From contig CM038708.1 of the NCBI GenBank assembly GCA_021613375.1, positions 25,253,518 to 25,317,517 of the forward strand: a DNA stretch of 64,000 nucleotides. The letters run 5' to 3'. The DNA is from Megaleporinus macrocephalus (taxonomy: Eukaryota > Chordata > Actinopteri > Characiformes > Anostomidae). Each line of letters starts with the position of its first letter. The first letter of the stretch is position 1. The notes beneath the pieces are model-generated. The model saw only the letters and a program-made list of their open reading frames with translations, made no database searches and had not been told where the DNA came from. A program made the position numbers and the translations under genes. Below are positions 1 to 13,207 of this stretch, piece after piece.

Positions 1-598
1 GGCGGATCATGACTAAGTCAGTTAAATGTAGCCTTGAACAGTGGTGCACAGGGAACTTTAAAGTGTGTGCTTGGAGGTTAGAGACACTTGGCTTCCTGCT
101 GTTAGGAATATGTTAGAAAATACATTGTACATTGGTTCACAAGCACATGTAAAGTCTTACCATCTCTCACAAAAAAGGCTTTAGGTTGCAGACAGAGCTG
201 AAAGACAGCCAGGCTAATGCAGCAGACAGGTGGTAAGGATAGGATGGGAGAGATCATGTTACTACAGGGCGAACAGTGTGCATAGCACCAGCAAGTTACT
301 GGTCAGGATATAAACCTAATTGGAAGAGAAAAATAATCTTTTAGGAATGCATGAGCTCAGTTTGTAGCTAGTTTTGAGCCATGCTGTGTTGAACAGCCAC
401 ACACTAAGAGACAGCTTACAGAACTGACTGTATTTATTGAAGTGTAGTTTGTGGGACTGCCTAACTGTGCTATTGTGTCAGTGGAGCAGTGGAATTAACA
501 TGCTAATGGAACACACACACAAAGCCAGAGGGTCCTGTTTTGCCTCTCCGACTAAATGAAACAGGATCTAGTGAGTGATCTATGGTGTCGCCTTGCAG

Positions 599-658
599 AA
601 ACGGAGCTCGTTCAGGTCGGAGTTCCCTCACCTTCCACCTAAACCTAAGCCCAAATAA
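599..658 (+). CDS. Possible terminal coding exon of an upstream gene
   Basis: A short open stretch follows a plausible acceptor (CCTTGCAG ending at 598). Read from 599 it gives 19 codons and a TAA at 656-658, ending in the Pro/Lys-rich peptide FPHLPPKPKPK, which looks like an SH3-binding type C-terminus. The upstream exon would lie outside the window, so the phase cannot be checked. A second frame from 600 is also open for more than 30 codons, so the assignment is tentative. The protein is not recognised. Confidence 0.28.
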   Translation, partial: KRSSFRSEFPHLPPKPKPK

Positions 659-3600
659 CCTCTTTGGAAGTTCGGATGGAAAGAGTGAGCAAGGGAGGTC
701 AAAAAAGCAGTCGCTGTTATGCTAATGCCCTCTCATTGGCTGTAGTTGACCGACATTTTGGAGTGATTCATTTCTGGGCTATTTTTTTTTTCTTTTGCAA
801 TTGTATGATTACTTGATGATAGTTTGTGAAGGAAATGAGCAGGAAACCAGCAGGAAGCATTGGTCCCTTTAACTTCTAGAAGTCCAACATGTCTGAGCTG
901 CTGTTTCTCCTCTTTATTTCCTCTAAAGAAATAGTGTAACACATCTACCATGCAATCGCTATTGTACTACAAGACATGCTGACTAATTGTATTTCATGTG
1001 CTTATTTTATCGTGTCATATATGAAAATAGTCTGCAACTGGATGCCAGTGCATGCGTTTTACAGTCACGCCATGTGAGTGATATTGATTTTTTTAGATTA
1101 GGACTACTGTACAAGCTTGTACCCTCCATACATCTGGTTTACTATCTTACTGTAACAACACAACTGAACACCTTGAAGCTTCATTTGGGATGCATGCACT
1201 GTTGCATCCTAAGCACAAGAAGTACTATTTCAGTACTACTTTAATGGAACTTCCTGTACCAGTCATGGTCATTTAGTGGTCTAGATAACTGCTCCTTATG
1301 TAGTTCTTCTAGAAATGCCATCACAGACACACGTTTTTAGAGCTCAAATCTAAGAACAGTTTCTATCAGGTACATTTCCACCACTGCAGTGGCTTGTCCA
1401 AACTTCTATTAGATCATACCAAAGACTTCAGTTTAAGACTTAAGTCGAAGGTTTAACTTGGACCCCATGTGGCCCTGTCACTAATCTGCTCTGTTTAAGA
1501 GCAATCAGGATAGATGCCCTCTTATTATTATTAAAAAAAATCTTAGCTGTAAAGAAACAATGGCAATAACTGATGTGCCTGGTGAAGATGTTCATGATCT
1601 ACTTGAAACATAGAGAGTTTTCACAGACATGGTCGTTACCGTCATAATGTCAGTGTTTATTTGACATCTTTGCTGTTCTTTAGGGTCCAACTAAATGACC
1701 ATGGCCTGAATGAGCCAATCTGTATGTGTCCTAGATGATTGGATTAGGGGGTGAGGAACATACCAACTCCTACCACGAAACTTCTGTTTCCTCTGTAAAG
1801 TAGGAGTTGAGTGCCTGTGTAGCGCATTCCCTTGATGCAGCAGTAGCAGCTGAGTTTTTCAGCTTACTCACACCTTGTGTAGTAGATGTGTAGTAGATCT
1901 TTTTAAAAAACATCAATCCACACATCCATTAGAGACACAGAGGGCGTTCCAAGAGTGTACATTGCAAACCTTTGCTAAATAAATTGGGCAAATTTAACCA
2001 AATCTCTTAAGGTGGGACTTTCTTTTAGGAGACTCAGAGCTTTGCTGTTCATCAAGGGGGTGAATATACAGTTCTAATGCCATTCCGAGGCATTATGATA
2101 TAATTTTTTTTTAAAGTATACTTTTCTGTAACCCAACGAGACTGCTTATTCTTAAGCAGTGATTTCAAATGAAATGAAAAGTATTTTGTTATTTTCATGG
2201 TTTTTTTTTTTTATTTTGTTCCTTTTTCAAAATTTGTGAGAGATGCAAAGGTATTTTAAATACAGTATGTTTTTTAAAAAACCTTTCAATCCCTGAGAGA
2301 TCTTTGGGATGTGCATGTTGTGTGAGTGAGGAGGGGGGGGAGGAGGGGGGGGAGGGGTTGAGATTAAGCATGTGGCTAGGTTTACGCAAAGCAAAACGAC
2401 TTTAAACGTACACTTAAAATAGTCTCTGTATTCCTGTCGTAGAGATTACTCGTATGTACCAGAGCAACCGTTAAGAGTAGTAACACCGTGGGGAGTTAGA
2501 ATTACATTTACCAGCATTCATTTTGAGGAGTTATGTGCTCATATAAGATACATAAGTACAGAAATATATTCACAAATACAATATATGTGTTTTTTTGGTG
2601 TGAACCTAGCCATATACATTTTTTTGAAAGCTGTACAATTCTATACTGATACTTGTTTAAAAGGGTAGATCTAACAGTAACATTTGATTATTATTTTTTC
2701 CTGCTTGTGTTAAATTAATATTGTATAGTGCTGTCATTGTTTGCATCTGAGCATACCTCTCTTTCTTTATATATATATATATACTTTGATTAGCAGTCTG
2801 ACTAGGAGCATTTGACATCTTAATGAACACTATTAATCAATGTTAGACATATAAGTAATTGTAACACAGTTAAGGAAGAAAAAGCAGCAGCAGCAGATAA
2901 GCTTTGTCAAGTGTAGATTATGTTGGGGTTCAGTCTGACTAAGCCTCGGAATACTGCTGATGTGTCATATTTTTCGAAGGTAAATGGAAATGACATACAG
3001 AACAAAAATATCACTGCAGTGATTCAGAATGATGGACTTCTTCATAGAAATTCCTGTCAGATTTTTTTTTGGTCTTGAATCTTAATTTTAATCCTTCTGT
3101 ATGAAGTTTGTTTCTGCAAGGTGTTAAAAAGAGAGAAAAAAGGAAGTGCATGTTGGGATGTTAAGCCCCTCTTTACATAAAAGTTTGCCATTTGTTTAAT
3201 TTCTTCATCTTTTTACCATGTTAAGGCTTTTATAAGTTGACTATAACTAAACCAATGGCTATTTAAACCTATTAATAGCCTCAGAAAGAAAATACTGTAA
3301 ACTTTCATATAGGGTACCAGTTTAATTAATACATGCTCTGCCAAAAGAAAAAAAAAAGTGGCCCCTTTGCCATGCAGGCTATGACTAAAAACAATAGTAG
3401 AAGGAATCTCCATACTCCACATGTTCTAGGAAAGAGGGGAAAAGTAAATAAGGCAGATTTCATGGTAATTATAACTCTATTTGTAAACAGCAGTTGACTG
3501 TTGTCACTATTATAATTTGTAAGTAATAATGTTTGAACTCGATTTTATTATTTTTTTTTTCTTACTTTTTCCTGGACAACACTTTACAAGCTGTTTATAT

Positions 3601-5690
3601 TAGGTGCCATCATAAGGGCACCTACGTTCCACATAATGTTGCTATCGGAACAAAATCGTATATCCCTATTTTTTGTGTTTTTAATAATTTGTTTGTTTGT
3701 TTGTTTGTTTGTTTGGAAACACCTGCTGTCCTTGTCATCGCGTGAAGACTGCATGACAAATGGGACCGATTAAAATGGTTTAATAACATGCTACTATGTT
3801 AACATTAACCTTGCATCGCCAAAATGTTTACTTTTCACAAGAAAAATAAAGATTTTGGAAAAACTAATTTTTGTTCCGACGGCAACGGTAGTGAAAAGAG
3901 TTGTGTTGTCAGTTCAAGAATATCAAATTCGATGTTTGCGCTTCCATCAGTGTCTGAAATTACAAAACCGATCAATGAAAGTTTGACGTGAGGTAACTGA
4001 AATATCTCCACCATAATGGAAGATACCGCATGTGTTCTGTATTAGATGGCCTGTGGCATTAGCGGTGCACTCCTGTAAAACATCATGGACACTATTCTTT
4101 TCTCTTGACTGATGTTTTTTTCTTTTTTAGATGGCATGAGAATTTGTCTTATTTAAAGGCTAAAGCTTTATGAAAGTAATGAACACACAGTTACTTGCTG
4201 AGTAGTTACAGTCTCTGTACTGAGCACAATGGGTGCCATTGCAGGCTATCAGATTACAGTTGCTGTTACCATTTTGTTGTACTTTTTGTTAGCAACATGT
4301 AGTGTTTGTAAATGCTACTTGTGCTGTGTTACAAAGTTTGTCAAGACCATATTAGGCCCTCATTCGAAATATTTAAAAAAAATGCCTAATAAAGAAAACA
4401 TGCTATGCGCATGCTTATTAGTTCATAAAGCCACAATCAGGGATTTCAGAACAACACAACTTGCAGCAAAACTCTTGTTTCTCAAAACACTGAAAACTAG
4501 AATAAAACAGAAAGATGACATTTATCTGCTAAACTGTTGTGACTCATATCTGGCCAGACTTGTTAGACGTAACGTTTGAAAATCAATTTGAACATGGCAA
4601 CAAATTGGACATAAAACACAAAAGCAGCCCTCCTGATCCCTGATTGCGGCCTTAAGATGGGGATTTTGCTTGTTTTCCATCATGTCTGTAGCACTCATCT
4701 TTGTAAATGTAGCATCTACAGAGGCTAATGAATGACAATGTATGACAACCAGTGGTAAATAGCTGCCATTTTATTGATCAAATGGCTTTGTGAAGAGCTG
4801 GAGCGTTAATTGCTGCTTGCTGTGGTTGCAGTGTGACATACTGACGATCACCACACAGTGTTTCCTTGTAGCATAGCATGGCGATGTTAACTATAGTCTG
4901 TGCTGATAGTGAACAGTTTTAAGTAGGTTTTCTTTTAAATGGCCATGAAACTAATCTTAGTAGCGCAGAATTTATGTGTGTGCTTAATTTGTGAATTGTA
5001 CTGCACCACCTAACAATAAACAGAGAAAAAAATGAAAAAAAAAGAAACAAAGAAAAAAAAGAAGTAAAGAGAAAAGACCCTCCCCAAAAAATACGGTACT
5101 CAAAATGAAGAAGCATCCTCATTGAATGAGGGGTTAAGTCTATAGTGGTTGTTTTTCTTACTGTTTCAGTATTGGTTCTTTAAACGCTCTTTGTCATGTT
5201 TTCCTCTGGGATTTCCACTCAGCCACAGATTTAGAAAGACTTGTCCATCAGAAATCTACAGCATTATCGTGTTCACCTACACTCAAGCTGAGCTGGTTTT
5301 GGTCATGTAAGAGATGCAAATAAGGAATACACATGGTGTTTATTGGTTTTTTATGATTATGCTACTAGTGAATTTTCAGATGAGTTGTGGTCATTGATCA
5401 CTACTTAAATATGTATTGGCATTTTGCAAACACAGAGGATAAAAAAAAAAACAAAAAGAAAAAAAAAAAACAGTGGTCTTTGCCAGTGGGCAACACTGAT
5501 TCCTAGAACTACAAATTTCCAAAACACCTACACATGGAAAAAACGATACTGACATCATGCCAGAGGCTACATAATCTAGTTTACACACAAGCCAACATTC
5601 ATTTTAAAATGATGAGCAGTGATGCACACAATTCCACTGCCATCAGAGGTGAACAGTAAAGGCCGAAAAGGGTCCTAGAGTAAAACAAAA
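659..5690. other. Non-coding stretch, possibly 3' UTR then intergenic
   Basis: No convincing coding exon is seen. The stretch is AT-rich with homopolymer runs, a GTTT microsatellite near 3690-3713 and AATAAA hexamers, for example near 1976 and 3845. If the exon at 599-658 is real, the first part would be its 3' UTR. The open frame at 4229-4579 has no recognisable domain and low complexity. Confidence 0.5.
2328..2357 (+). repeat. G-run cluster, potential G-quadruplex
   Basis: Runs of eight, eight and four G are separated by AGGA or A within about 30 bases. This is a simple repeat with G4-forming potential on the + strand. No associated gene is seen. Confidence 0.6.
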
Positions 5691-5699
5691 GCTACACAA

Positions 5700-5975
5700 A
5701 GAGTTCTTTGCTTTTGAAGAACCTTAATGGTGTAAAGAAGGAACCTTCATGTGATGAACCGGTTCCATACTGATATATATGTTTTTTCTAGAAACTCTAG
5801 ATTATGTGGAGGTTCTTTTTTTTCAAAAAGTTTTTTACAGTTACAAAAATGGTTCCCTAACGAACCACCTATGTAAAGGTTCTGTAGGGAACCAAAAGTT
5901 GTTTTCAAAAGTTGCATTGTACAAAGATCCATTTTTGGCACCTCTACAAGAGCGTAGCACCATATATCCCACTGA
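5700..5975. repeat. GGTTC/GAACC dispersed fish repeat
   Basis: The stretch has dense GAACC/GGTTC words (AAGAACC, GGTTCTGTAGGGAACC). Similar sequence recurs near 16780, 19810-19960, 20240, 24715, 32160-32450, 36900-37060 and 61165-61210. It behaves as a dispersed repeat with short inverted motifs; small open frames inside it are by-products. Confidence 0.55.
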
Positions 5976-7007
5976 AGACTTTTATTTTTAGGAGTGCTTC
6001 TAGTAACAGAGAGACTGAGCTTCTACAGCGGAACTGCAAACATAAGACTCTTTGTATATTTCAGGCAGCAACAAATGGAGAATGCTAGTGGTTGGTCAAC
6101 TTAACTCGTCTGGCATGAAAAGCAGGTGGTAGGGTTAACACTGACCCTTGGCTGCTGACCTCTGACTTCCTTACCCTTCTATCTAAAGGTGCATGGGGGT
6201 ATCCTTTACACTGGTCTCTTATACATCTGACTTAATTGAGCAAAAATGCTGGTCTAGGATCAGTTTGTTCCTACCACATCCTAAGGGATTTCCAGTTTCT
6301 CACACTATTAGTATTTATTGCAGTAATGGATGCGACTAAAGATGAAAATAAAGGTGCCAAAAAGGGATCTTTGGACCGATGCCAAAGAAGAACCCCCATT
6401 GGTCTTTGGTAGAGCCTTTCAATTGTATTTTCCATTGAGCTTATTAGTTCATGAAAAAAGATTTCCTACTTGCTGTTGCTAACACAGAATCCAGGTTTAA
6501 ATATATATATAACATGTTAATCATAGTACTTTCCAAACAGCAGTCTATTAATTGGTTGAGTGAAGACACACAGATTGCAGATTGTGTTCGGAGGCTGGAC
6601 ACATGACTAGTATGTACCCCAGGAGGACCTCAGTGGGAGGGGTTTCAAATTCCTCAGCGTGAAGCAGAATGGAGTGCTTTTGTGATGAGAGACCAAAAGC
6701 ACCCTAATCAAGGGTTGCTATGCTGAACTTTCAATTATTTGATGAAACATTTACAGTTTTGATGTAAGAATATACGAGAAGCCTGACTGATATGCGGATT
6801 TAAAATAGACGAGAGATTAAAGTAGATTAAATTGAACTGAAGCTATAGAGCTTATCTATTCATTGTTTTTGGGGGCTGGCTCACGCTGCACGAAGACTGG
6901 AGATGTATTTTAACACCACAGCTTAGTGCTGATATGCTAATATGAAACGAGTGATGTGAGAAGTATATTTGACATGAATGAAAGCTCCTTTGGCCCTGTC
7001 ACTCAAT

Positions 7008-7085
7008 TCCAGTCCTGGAGGTTCAGAGCACTGCAGTTTTTCTTCTCATCCCTTTCATGATTCAACTCACCGCAGGCTTGATCCC
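7008..7085. mobile_element. Fragment of a palindromic hAT-like MITE
   Basis: It contains TCCAGTCCTGGAGG followed by a GCAG box, the arrangement of a very common fish MITE also seen at 13066-13207 and 25070-25300. Only one end is recognisable here. Confidence 0.45.
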
Positions 7086-7469
7086 TAAATAGCTGTAATA
7101 TTGTCTTGTTTTGCAATTTTAGGCACTAATCAGAGAAACACATAACATTGTCTAAAATCCTTGACACAAATACATGTGTGATATAAGAAGGGTGGTTCGC
7201 TGTGATATTTAAACGTTTCTAGAATCCATTCATACCATTAAATAATGCAGGTTGATACATAGTCTCGACATAAGTGTTACATAACAACATTCGGAAAACA
7301 AAAGCTTAGTTAAATGCAATGTACTGTGAAAAATGTCAGAGAGCAACTTCATTTATTTTCTTTCCAGACAAAACCATTAATCATAGCTGCTGGAACCAAA
7401 CCAAATCCCATACCTCCAAATACAGAAGAATTAAAAAACAACCATAACCTTCAGTGGAAGCTAATGAGG

Positions 7470-7600
7470 ATATGATTTGTTTCAGGAGCATCTCTTTTGG
7501 TCCATTCATCATAAAATGTTAGCACAATATAAAGGACAGCTTGTGATTTGAAAAGGCGGGTGAAAGTCAAAGGAAGATAAATGAAAAAACCTGGAGTTAA
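7470..7600 (-). mobile_element. Copy of the GTCGCTGTC-ended MITE family (partial)
   Basis: Reverse-complemented, the stretch reads like the shared body of this family: GCTGTCCTTTAT, then ATGATGAATGGACCAA, then GATGCTCC. Other copies lie at 11578-11768, 17564-18128, 20390-20575 and 53815-53960. Confidence 0.55.
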
Positions 7601-8092
7601 AAAATATAGAGAGATGATGGGACTCCTAACAAACAAGCAAGAACTGGTATACCCACAAAACTCACCATCAGATAAGCCATATTTATAGCTTCCATCTTGA
7701 AAAGGGGGAGAAATTCAGGGTTCATTCTTGTATCTGGTTCTGAAACAATGCACAGGTGGTTCTGTCGATCCTTCCACTGTAAGAAGACAATTCGATACTA
7801 TGGGACTGAAAAAATGTGCAGTTGTCAAGAAGCCCTAATGAGAAAAAAGGAAATAGTCAAAAAAAGAAGAACATTTGCACCAGAACTCCAAAATGTATGG
7901 ACTGATGAGTGTAAATGTGCAATTGAGACTATTTGGCCCATGAGAAGCAGAAAATGCAACCAACTTCTAGAAACTAGAACCCTCAAAGCAAGTATCCCTA
8001 AAAGAATAAAGGCAAAGGGTAGACACAGCAAATACTGAAAATGTTGTTATCATGTATAATGGTTTATGTTTGTGCGTAACTTTCTGGTGAGT

Positions 8093-8606
8093 ATACAGTA
8101 CTGTGCAAAAGTTTTAAGCATTTAAAAAACAATTTTTACAGACAGGAAGCTTTCATTTGATCAGCAGAACACTCATATTCAACTAGTATTAATACAGTAA
8201 GTACTGGTTCTACATATGTGTGTGTGTTTATTTACCCCTTTTTAAGCTTTTTCTTGTGGCAACCCAGTACTATTTACAGTTATCATCTAGTACCTGCTTT
8301 AACTACACAGTACTTCATTAAGCTAAATCAAGTTTGCTGGTGAAGGAATTTAATACATTCGTACCAAAACTTTCATGTCTGGGGCGTCCAGGAGAAATCT
8401 AGAACTAAGCATTGTTCTTCAAACTGGCTCACAAGATACTATCTACTTTTTTAATAAGATATTAATGCTACTTTGTATTGTAGTCATGCTAATTTTCATC
8501 TGTTCTAGTGATAGATGGTGGTGTTACTGGTGAATGTACACTTATTGCCAAGATAAAGGGTTTTACACAATGATCATCAGACCTAAGACTTTTGCACAGT
8601 AGTGTA
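8093..8606. mobile_element. Non-autonomous Tc1/mariner-like element with TIRs
   Basis: The left end TACAGTACTGTGCAAAAG (8093) and the right end CTTTTGCACAGTAGTGTA (ending about 8606) are near-perfect inverted repeats flanked by TA. The interior has no transposase. A partial second copy sits at 45017-45300 and shares the internal word AAGCTTTTTCTTGTGGCAAC. Confidence 0.75.
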
Positions 8607-9339
8607 TGTTTTTGGCTTTTTCCTGACACACATTCAACATTTGCACAGGACTGTAATGGTTGCTAACGTTTTGTAAGAACAACAAAAAATATAAATAGTA
8701 ATCTTATTTAATGAAAGTGAGTTTTTCAGAGGGCTCTCTTTGATGTTATTTTAAAAGATAAAAACAGTTCAAAGTGCCATTTAACACATTGATAGTGTGA
8801 TATATTTGGAGATAATACTAAAGCCTCTATTTTTGGACTGGTGGGTAAAAATAGCATCAAACTGCAGATTTCCTCATTAAAATGCATTTCCAGCAGATGA
8901 TACTATAGCCTACAGTTTAATGAGAGCTCGGGAGTTCTCATCGTTGGCAATGAACTGCACAGTTTCTGAGTGGAATTTACCCAAAGCCCCCCTTGTGCAC
9001 TTCAGCTTGAGAGTGGTGGGGGTGGTAAGAGGGAGTCCTGTATTGTGTGTGTGAGTGTGGTGGGGGTTTAGAATGAGCAGGGGAAAGGCAAAGGAAGGTT
9101 GGAGGGTAAAAGGAGGTTGGAGGGGGGTTTGAGCTGGCTCAAAGACACCAGCTGGCTTTGTCTTTTCCTAGGCAACCATGCCAAGCATATAACAATACAA
9201 ACAGAAAGAGAGAGAGGAGCAAAGGATGAGAGATGTCACAGGATAAAAGTGAGTTATGTAACGCTTTTCCCTTCTCTGACCCCGCTGCCATTCCCCCTCT
9301 TTATACTATTGACCACTCAGACAAATGAAAAAATGAAAA

Positions 9340-9690
9340 CATGCACACCCACACGCTTGTTTCTGTTAACTGTGAGGCCATTACATGGACATTTATACCT
9401 TACCCAAACCTTAACCAGACCTTACACTAGCACTAACCATAACCCCAGCCTTACCCTAACCGTAACCTAACTCTAGCCCTAAACCTGACCCAAACCCATG
9501 TTCCTGGAGGAACGCAATTTACTCCACTGTGTGCTTGTACGTAGAAGGAATGAGGAAAGAGGAAAGTCCTCTTAACTTGACCTTTAACCCTAAATCACAC
9601 ACATTTGTTTCTATAAATTGTAAAGGCACTACACAGACTTCCATCCATTTCCTTAAGACTTACCAAGCCTAACACTTACCTTGCATCCTC
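9340..9690. repeat. Degenerate CCCTAACC-like dispersed repeat, two units
   Basis: Two similar stretches begin with ACACxxxTTGTTTCTxTxAA, followed by a CATTACATGGACATT-like segment and a run of ACCTTACCC/ACCCTAACC words (9400-9490; second unit 9598-9680). This is a common fish interspersed repeat, not a true telomere array, because the hexamer register is not kept. Confidence 0.6.
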
Positions 9691-9696
9691 TAAAGC

Positions 9697-9987
9697 AGGG
9701 GTATTTAATTAGAATTCAGTAAGGTCCAGTTAAAGGAGATTTTCTCAGGCCAAGGTCCGGACCGTCATCATTTCTAACTTGTGTTATGATTCAGTGCCAT
9801 ATTCTGTATACTGAAGTAGTCTAGTATCAGCATCTTACACCACCAACAACTGAAACACAAACTTATTAAAAATACCGTTCAATATATTTCTGTAAGTTAC
9901 TGTTTAAATGAATCAGTTTGGGTCCGCATTGGACAACGCCTGGGTCCGGATCTGGACCGCAGTCCGCCTATTAGTGACCCCTGCTCT
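9697..9987 (+). mobile_element. hAT-like MITE, CAGGGGT ends
   Basis: It starts AGCAGGGGTATTTAATTAG and ends GACCCCTGCT, an 8-bp inverted end. Internal words such as GGCCAAGGTCCGGACCGTC and TGGACCGCAGTCCGCC match the copies at 38880-39290 (inverted) and 39838-40437. This copy is shorter in the middle, so it looks like a deletion derivative. Confidence 0.7.
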
Positions 9988-10689
9988 ACAGCAAACACAC
10001 TTCCTACACAAACACACTGTTTTTTTATTTAACACATTGGGTATAAAACATAATATGCAGTTATGACACATTTTTTTCAAATATGTTAAAACTGGGACAT
10101 GTACTGCCACAGTTAATACAGTCCAACACCCAAAAATCAAGCGCCACAGCATTCTCACCCTGTCCAAACAGCCCTGTTCAGAATGGCCAGTTTGACTGCC
10201 GGTTACTTTAAATGATGACGAGCCACTGCTCACCCCGCCCCCCCTCTGCAGGACATGCTGACCTGAGCATGGCTTCATGCTACCATAGCAAGAAACATGT
10301 AACCTATCATTTAACTCTATCATTTTATTCTCATGTTCTTCATGTGTTCATTAGATGAAGTTCATCTTACAGAGACACATCTAACAAACTAATAGTGTTA
10401 TTAGCTATTAGTTAATAACATTATAGTAGATCCTGCAGCGAGTAAAGCCAAACCTGCCTAGAAAATGAAGTCTTTGTTGATATATTACCTCACCTAGTGC
10501 TTAAAGGCCAAAGAAACACAGAGCATAGTTATTTTTCAAATACTTACATTTCCCTTGTTTGCAGTTTTGACACAAACAGTTGGTGTTGCTCCCTCGTTCA
10601 AGAAATGTTTCATTCCAGGTGCTGTGCCGTACTGAGCCAGGTTAGAAAAACAGTCTTCTTATTAGTCAGCTTCTTGTTTAAATGTTCCC

Positions 10690-10800
10690 AGTCCACCTTA
10701 AACAGTGCAGCAGGTAACAACAGTTATCTGAGGCATCAGAATGTAACTGCTGCACCATTTAACGTGGAACAGGGAGATTCGAACAGGAAGCTGGCGACGG
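10690..10800. mobile_element. Palindromic MITE with GTTCCACCTTAAATG arms
   Basis: The arms CCACCTTAAACAGTGCAGCAG and its approximate complement around TGCTGCACCATTTAACGTGGAAC can form a hairpin. A related palindrome is at 31030-31105. The open frame at 10497-10847 runs through it and is therefore not credible as a gene. Confidence 0.5.
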
Positions 10801-11577
10801 AGAAGCTGAGCAAAGAGGTTAATACATGTATACGGGATTATAGCTAGCAAAAAAACATTATCCACGCAGGTGCAGCCAACAACAGCACAGGTATGAGTGC
10901 TCAGCTCCTAGTTTCTAGAGGTTCCCATGCTCAATTCGAGAAGATAATACTGAAGATGTGAGTGGAGTTACTCACATGAGAATTACTCCTCACTTGACGT
11001 AAGACAGGGAGTCAAATCTGAATAGCTCCCATGTTTTCAGACCACTACAAAACTGACTGGCTTGTCTTAATTCAGGGTTTATGGATTGTTAGGCATCCTA
11101 GATACCCAAATGTATGAAATCGTGCACTAAAAATGGCTAAAAATGTTTTTTAAGTTATCTACAGAGAATTCTTATAAATGTATAGGCTATTTATCTTTAA
11201 TTAGAAAGTCAAGCCCTATAAATGGGGCAGTTCAAATTACTGCATACATCATTTATTAGTACTAAGCATACTCACTTCGATCAGGTGTACTTGAGCCGGC
11301 ATGGATTCCACAAGTTGGTGCGAAAGTCTCTGATGAGTCGTCTGAAAATGTGCTCTTTTATATAAAGAGGTTAACATGGTCAACGTCACACATTTTCTAA
11401 TATTTAAATAGTGAAATGCTTCTTCCTTACTTTGCTTTAAATGTTTAAATCTGCTGTTCACTATCAACGTTGACTTATATTTTTGGACCCCACTGCATAT
11501 GCCATAAAAAAAGTTTGAAGCCTCATTGTGTCTCCTATAGGGTACTCCCACAAACAAACTCACAAACAAATGCATAT

Positions 11578-11768
11578 AGTCGCTGTCCAATGAAAAACAA
11601 GTAAATGGCATCTATATAGGAGAAGACAAAAACTTAACTTTATTGTTAATGTAACTCGATGGAACCAGATTTCAAGCTATTTTGGAGCATTTCTATTGGT
11701 CTGTTTATAATTAACTTTTCACATATTGTAAAGAGCAGCTGTCAACACGTTTTCTTTGAACAGCGACG
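11578..11768 (-). mobile_element. Complete GTCGCTGTC-ended MITE
   Basis: It begins GTCGCTGTCCAATGAAAAAC and ends TTTGAACAGCGAC, which are short inverted ends. The body is in reverse orientation relative to the copies at 17564 and 20390 (AGCATTTCTATTGGTC). At about 190 bp it is the most complete compact copy in the window. Confidence 0.65.
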
Positions 11769-12118
11769 ATATACATTCCAAACAAGGTACTTTAAACACA
11801 CTATAACTCTGGAAGGCAAAAAAATTCAAATGATGTGCGTGGGCTTTACAGGTACAGAGGGGTCCTCTCAGGAATATCAGACATAGCTGCATCTCTGCAT
11901 GACAGCACATTCAAATACATAAGTGGAGGTTATAGAAAGCCAGAGCATATACACTAAAGCAACACTAATGAGCATGCAGTTGTGTAAAGGCACTGCTCGT
12001 CTCCTCAACACTGCGGCACACCATCCTCACAGCAAGATATCCTGCAGTCACGACACACACACAGAGCTCTCCTGTATCCTCCTTTCCTCTGGAACGGACA
12101 GATGGGCTATGGGGGATG

Positions 12119-12125
12119 GGAGAGG

Positions 12126-12156
<31 letters not shown>

Positions 12157-12170
12157 GAGAAAGAGAGATA
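12119..12170 (+). repeat. GA microsatellite
   Basis: Near-continuous GA dinucleotides with a few interruptions. Open frames on both strands here are simple-repeat artefacts. Confidence 0.85.
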
Positions 12171-13065
12171 GTAAAAAGAAATGAGACAGGGAGCTGAGGA
12201 CACGGTACAACAAGAAACAGCAGAATAATACTAAATATAATCTGCTTTACATCTGAGAATGATTCACTGGCAAGTTAAATTGCATTAAAGGTACAACAGG
12301 GGATGCAATACTGAGATTAAAAACATGTAAGAGGTGTAACATATTTTCAAGCTTGATGGGATTTTCAGTTGTGAGGTTCACATCATGAAAATCAATATGC
12401 TTTTTGGTATTTTATACATTAAAGGTGTCTAAATTCTACAGAGATCTAAAACACATTAACATATTACTACTAATTGTATTAATGGTTGTATTTTTTCTAA
12501 TTTAAGTGTTTTTTGGGGCAAATGTATATTTACTGACCAGATAAATTCCTTTTTAAGCCTCATTCTGCTCTCTAACAAAATATCCTCTCCCAAAAGAAAA
12601 AGGTTTTTTTAAGTGTGGGTGCCCGCAGAGCAAAAGCCCCTCCCCCTCTCCTTCCAATTTACTCTCACCGGATGCATCCCAGAGCCCTAGTTTTGCTCAT
12701 AGACAGTGGTTTTCATGAAACATAGTGAACAAGAGACCATCACAAGACGCCCAGGCATGCGTCTGGAATCAGTGATTTAAGATGTTTATACATCTTTGTC
12801 TTTTTCAATGCTCTACTGAAATTGTTACACCATCGTTTAAAGTGAAAACCATTTTGTTATGACAAAAGAGATATATCAGCGAGTCTAAGAGTGAGATACT
12901 TGTACAGCAGTTTTACTTCTCTATGCTGTCACTGACGGTTTTAGCAGTCAGGGAGGTCGTAATATATTAGTGGCCTGGGACAGGAGTGTAGAACTACACA
13001 TAAATTAGTATGCAGGCCAGAGTGGGAAGGAAAGGGCAACACACTAGTTCATTTTTGTTTCATAG

Positions 13066-13207
13066 GGGCCGGGGTGTCCAGTTCCGGTCCTGGAGAGCCA
13101 ACACAGTTTGATGATTTCCTGCTGAAACAAATACAAACAAGTCTGGTACCAGGGAAATCACCAAACTGGTCTTTTTTGCGGCCCTCCAGGACCTGAGATG
13201 GACACGT
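13066..13207. mobile_element. Palindromic hAT-like MITE
   Basis: It starts GGGGTGTCCAGTTCCGGTCC and ends GGCCCTCCAGGACCTGAGAT, an imperfect inverted repeat of about 25 bp around a short interior. It is related to the copies at 7008 and 25070. Confidence 0.6.

Noticed and set aside
4229..4579. 116-aa frame with a hydrophobic start
   Set aside because: No recognisable domain, unbalanced composition, no supporting splice or promoter context.
7697..8038. 113-aa basic, Cys/Arg-rich frame next to a MITE
   Set aside because: It may be repeat-derived, possibly an eroded transposon interior. No intact domain is seen, so it is not called as a gene.
9099..9470. 123-aa plus-strand frame
   Set aside because: It runs into the CCCTAACC-like dispersed repeat; the Thr/Leu-rich end is repeat translation.
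9400..9490. Interstitial telomere array
   Set aside because: The hexamer register is not maintained and a second similar unit follows, as expected for a dispersed repeat.
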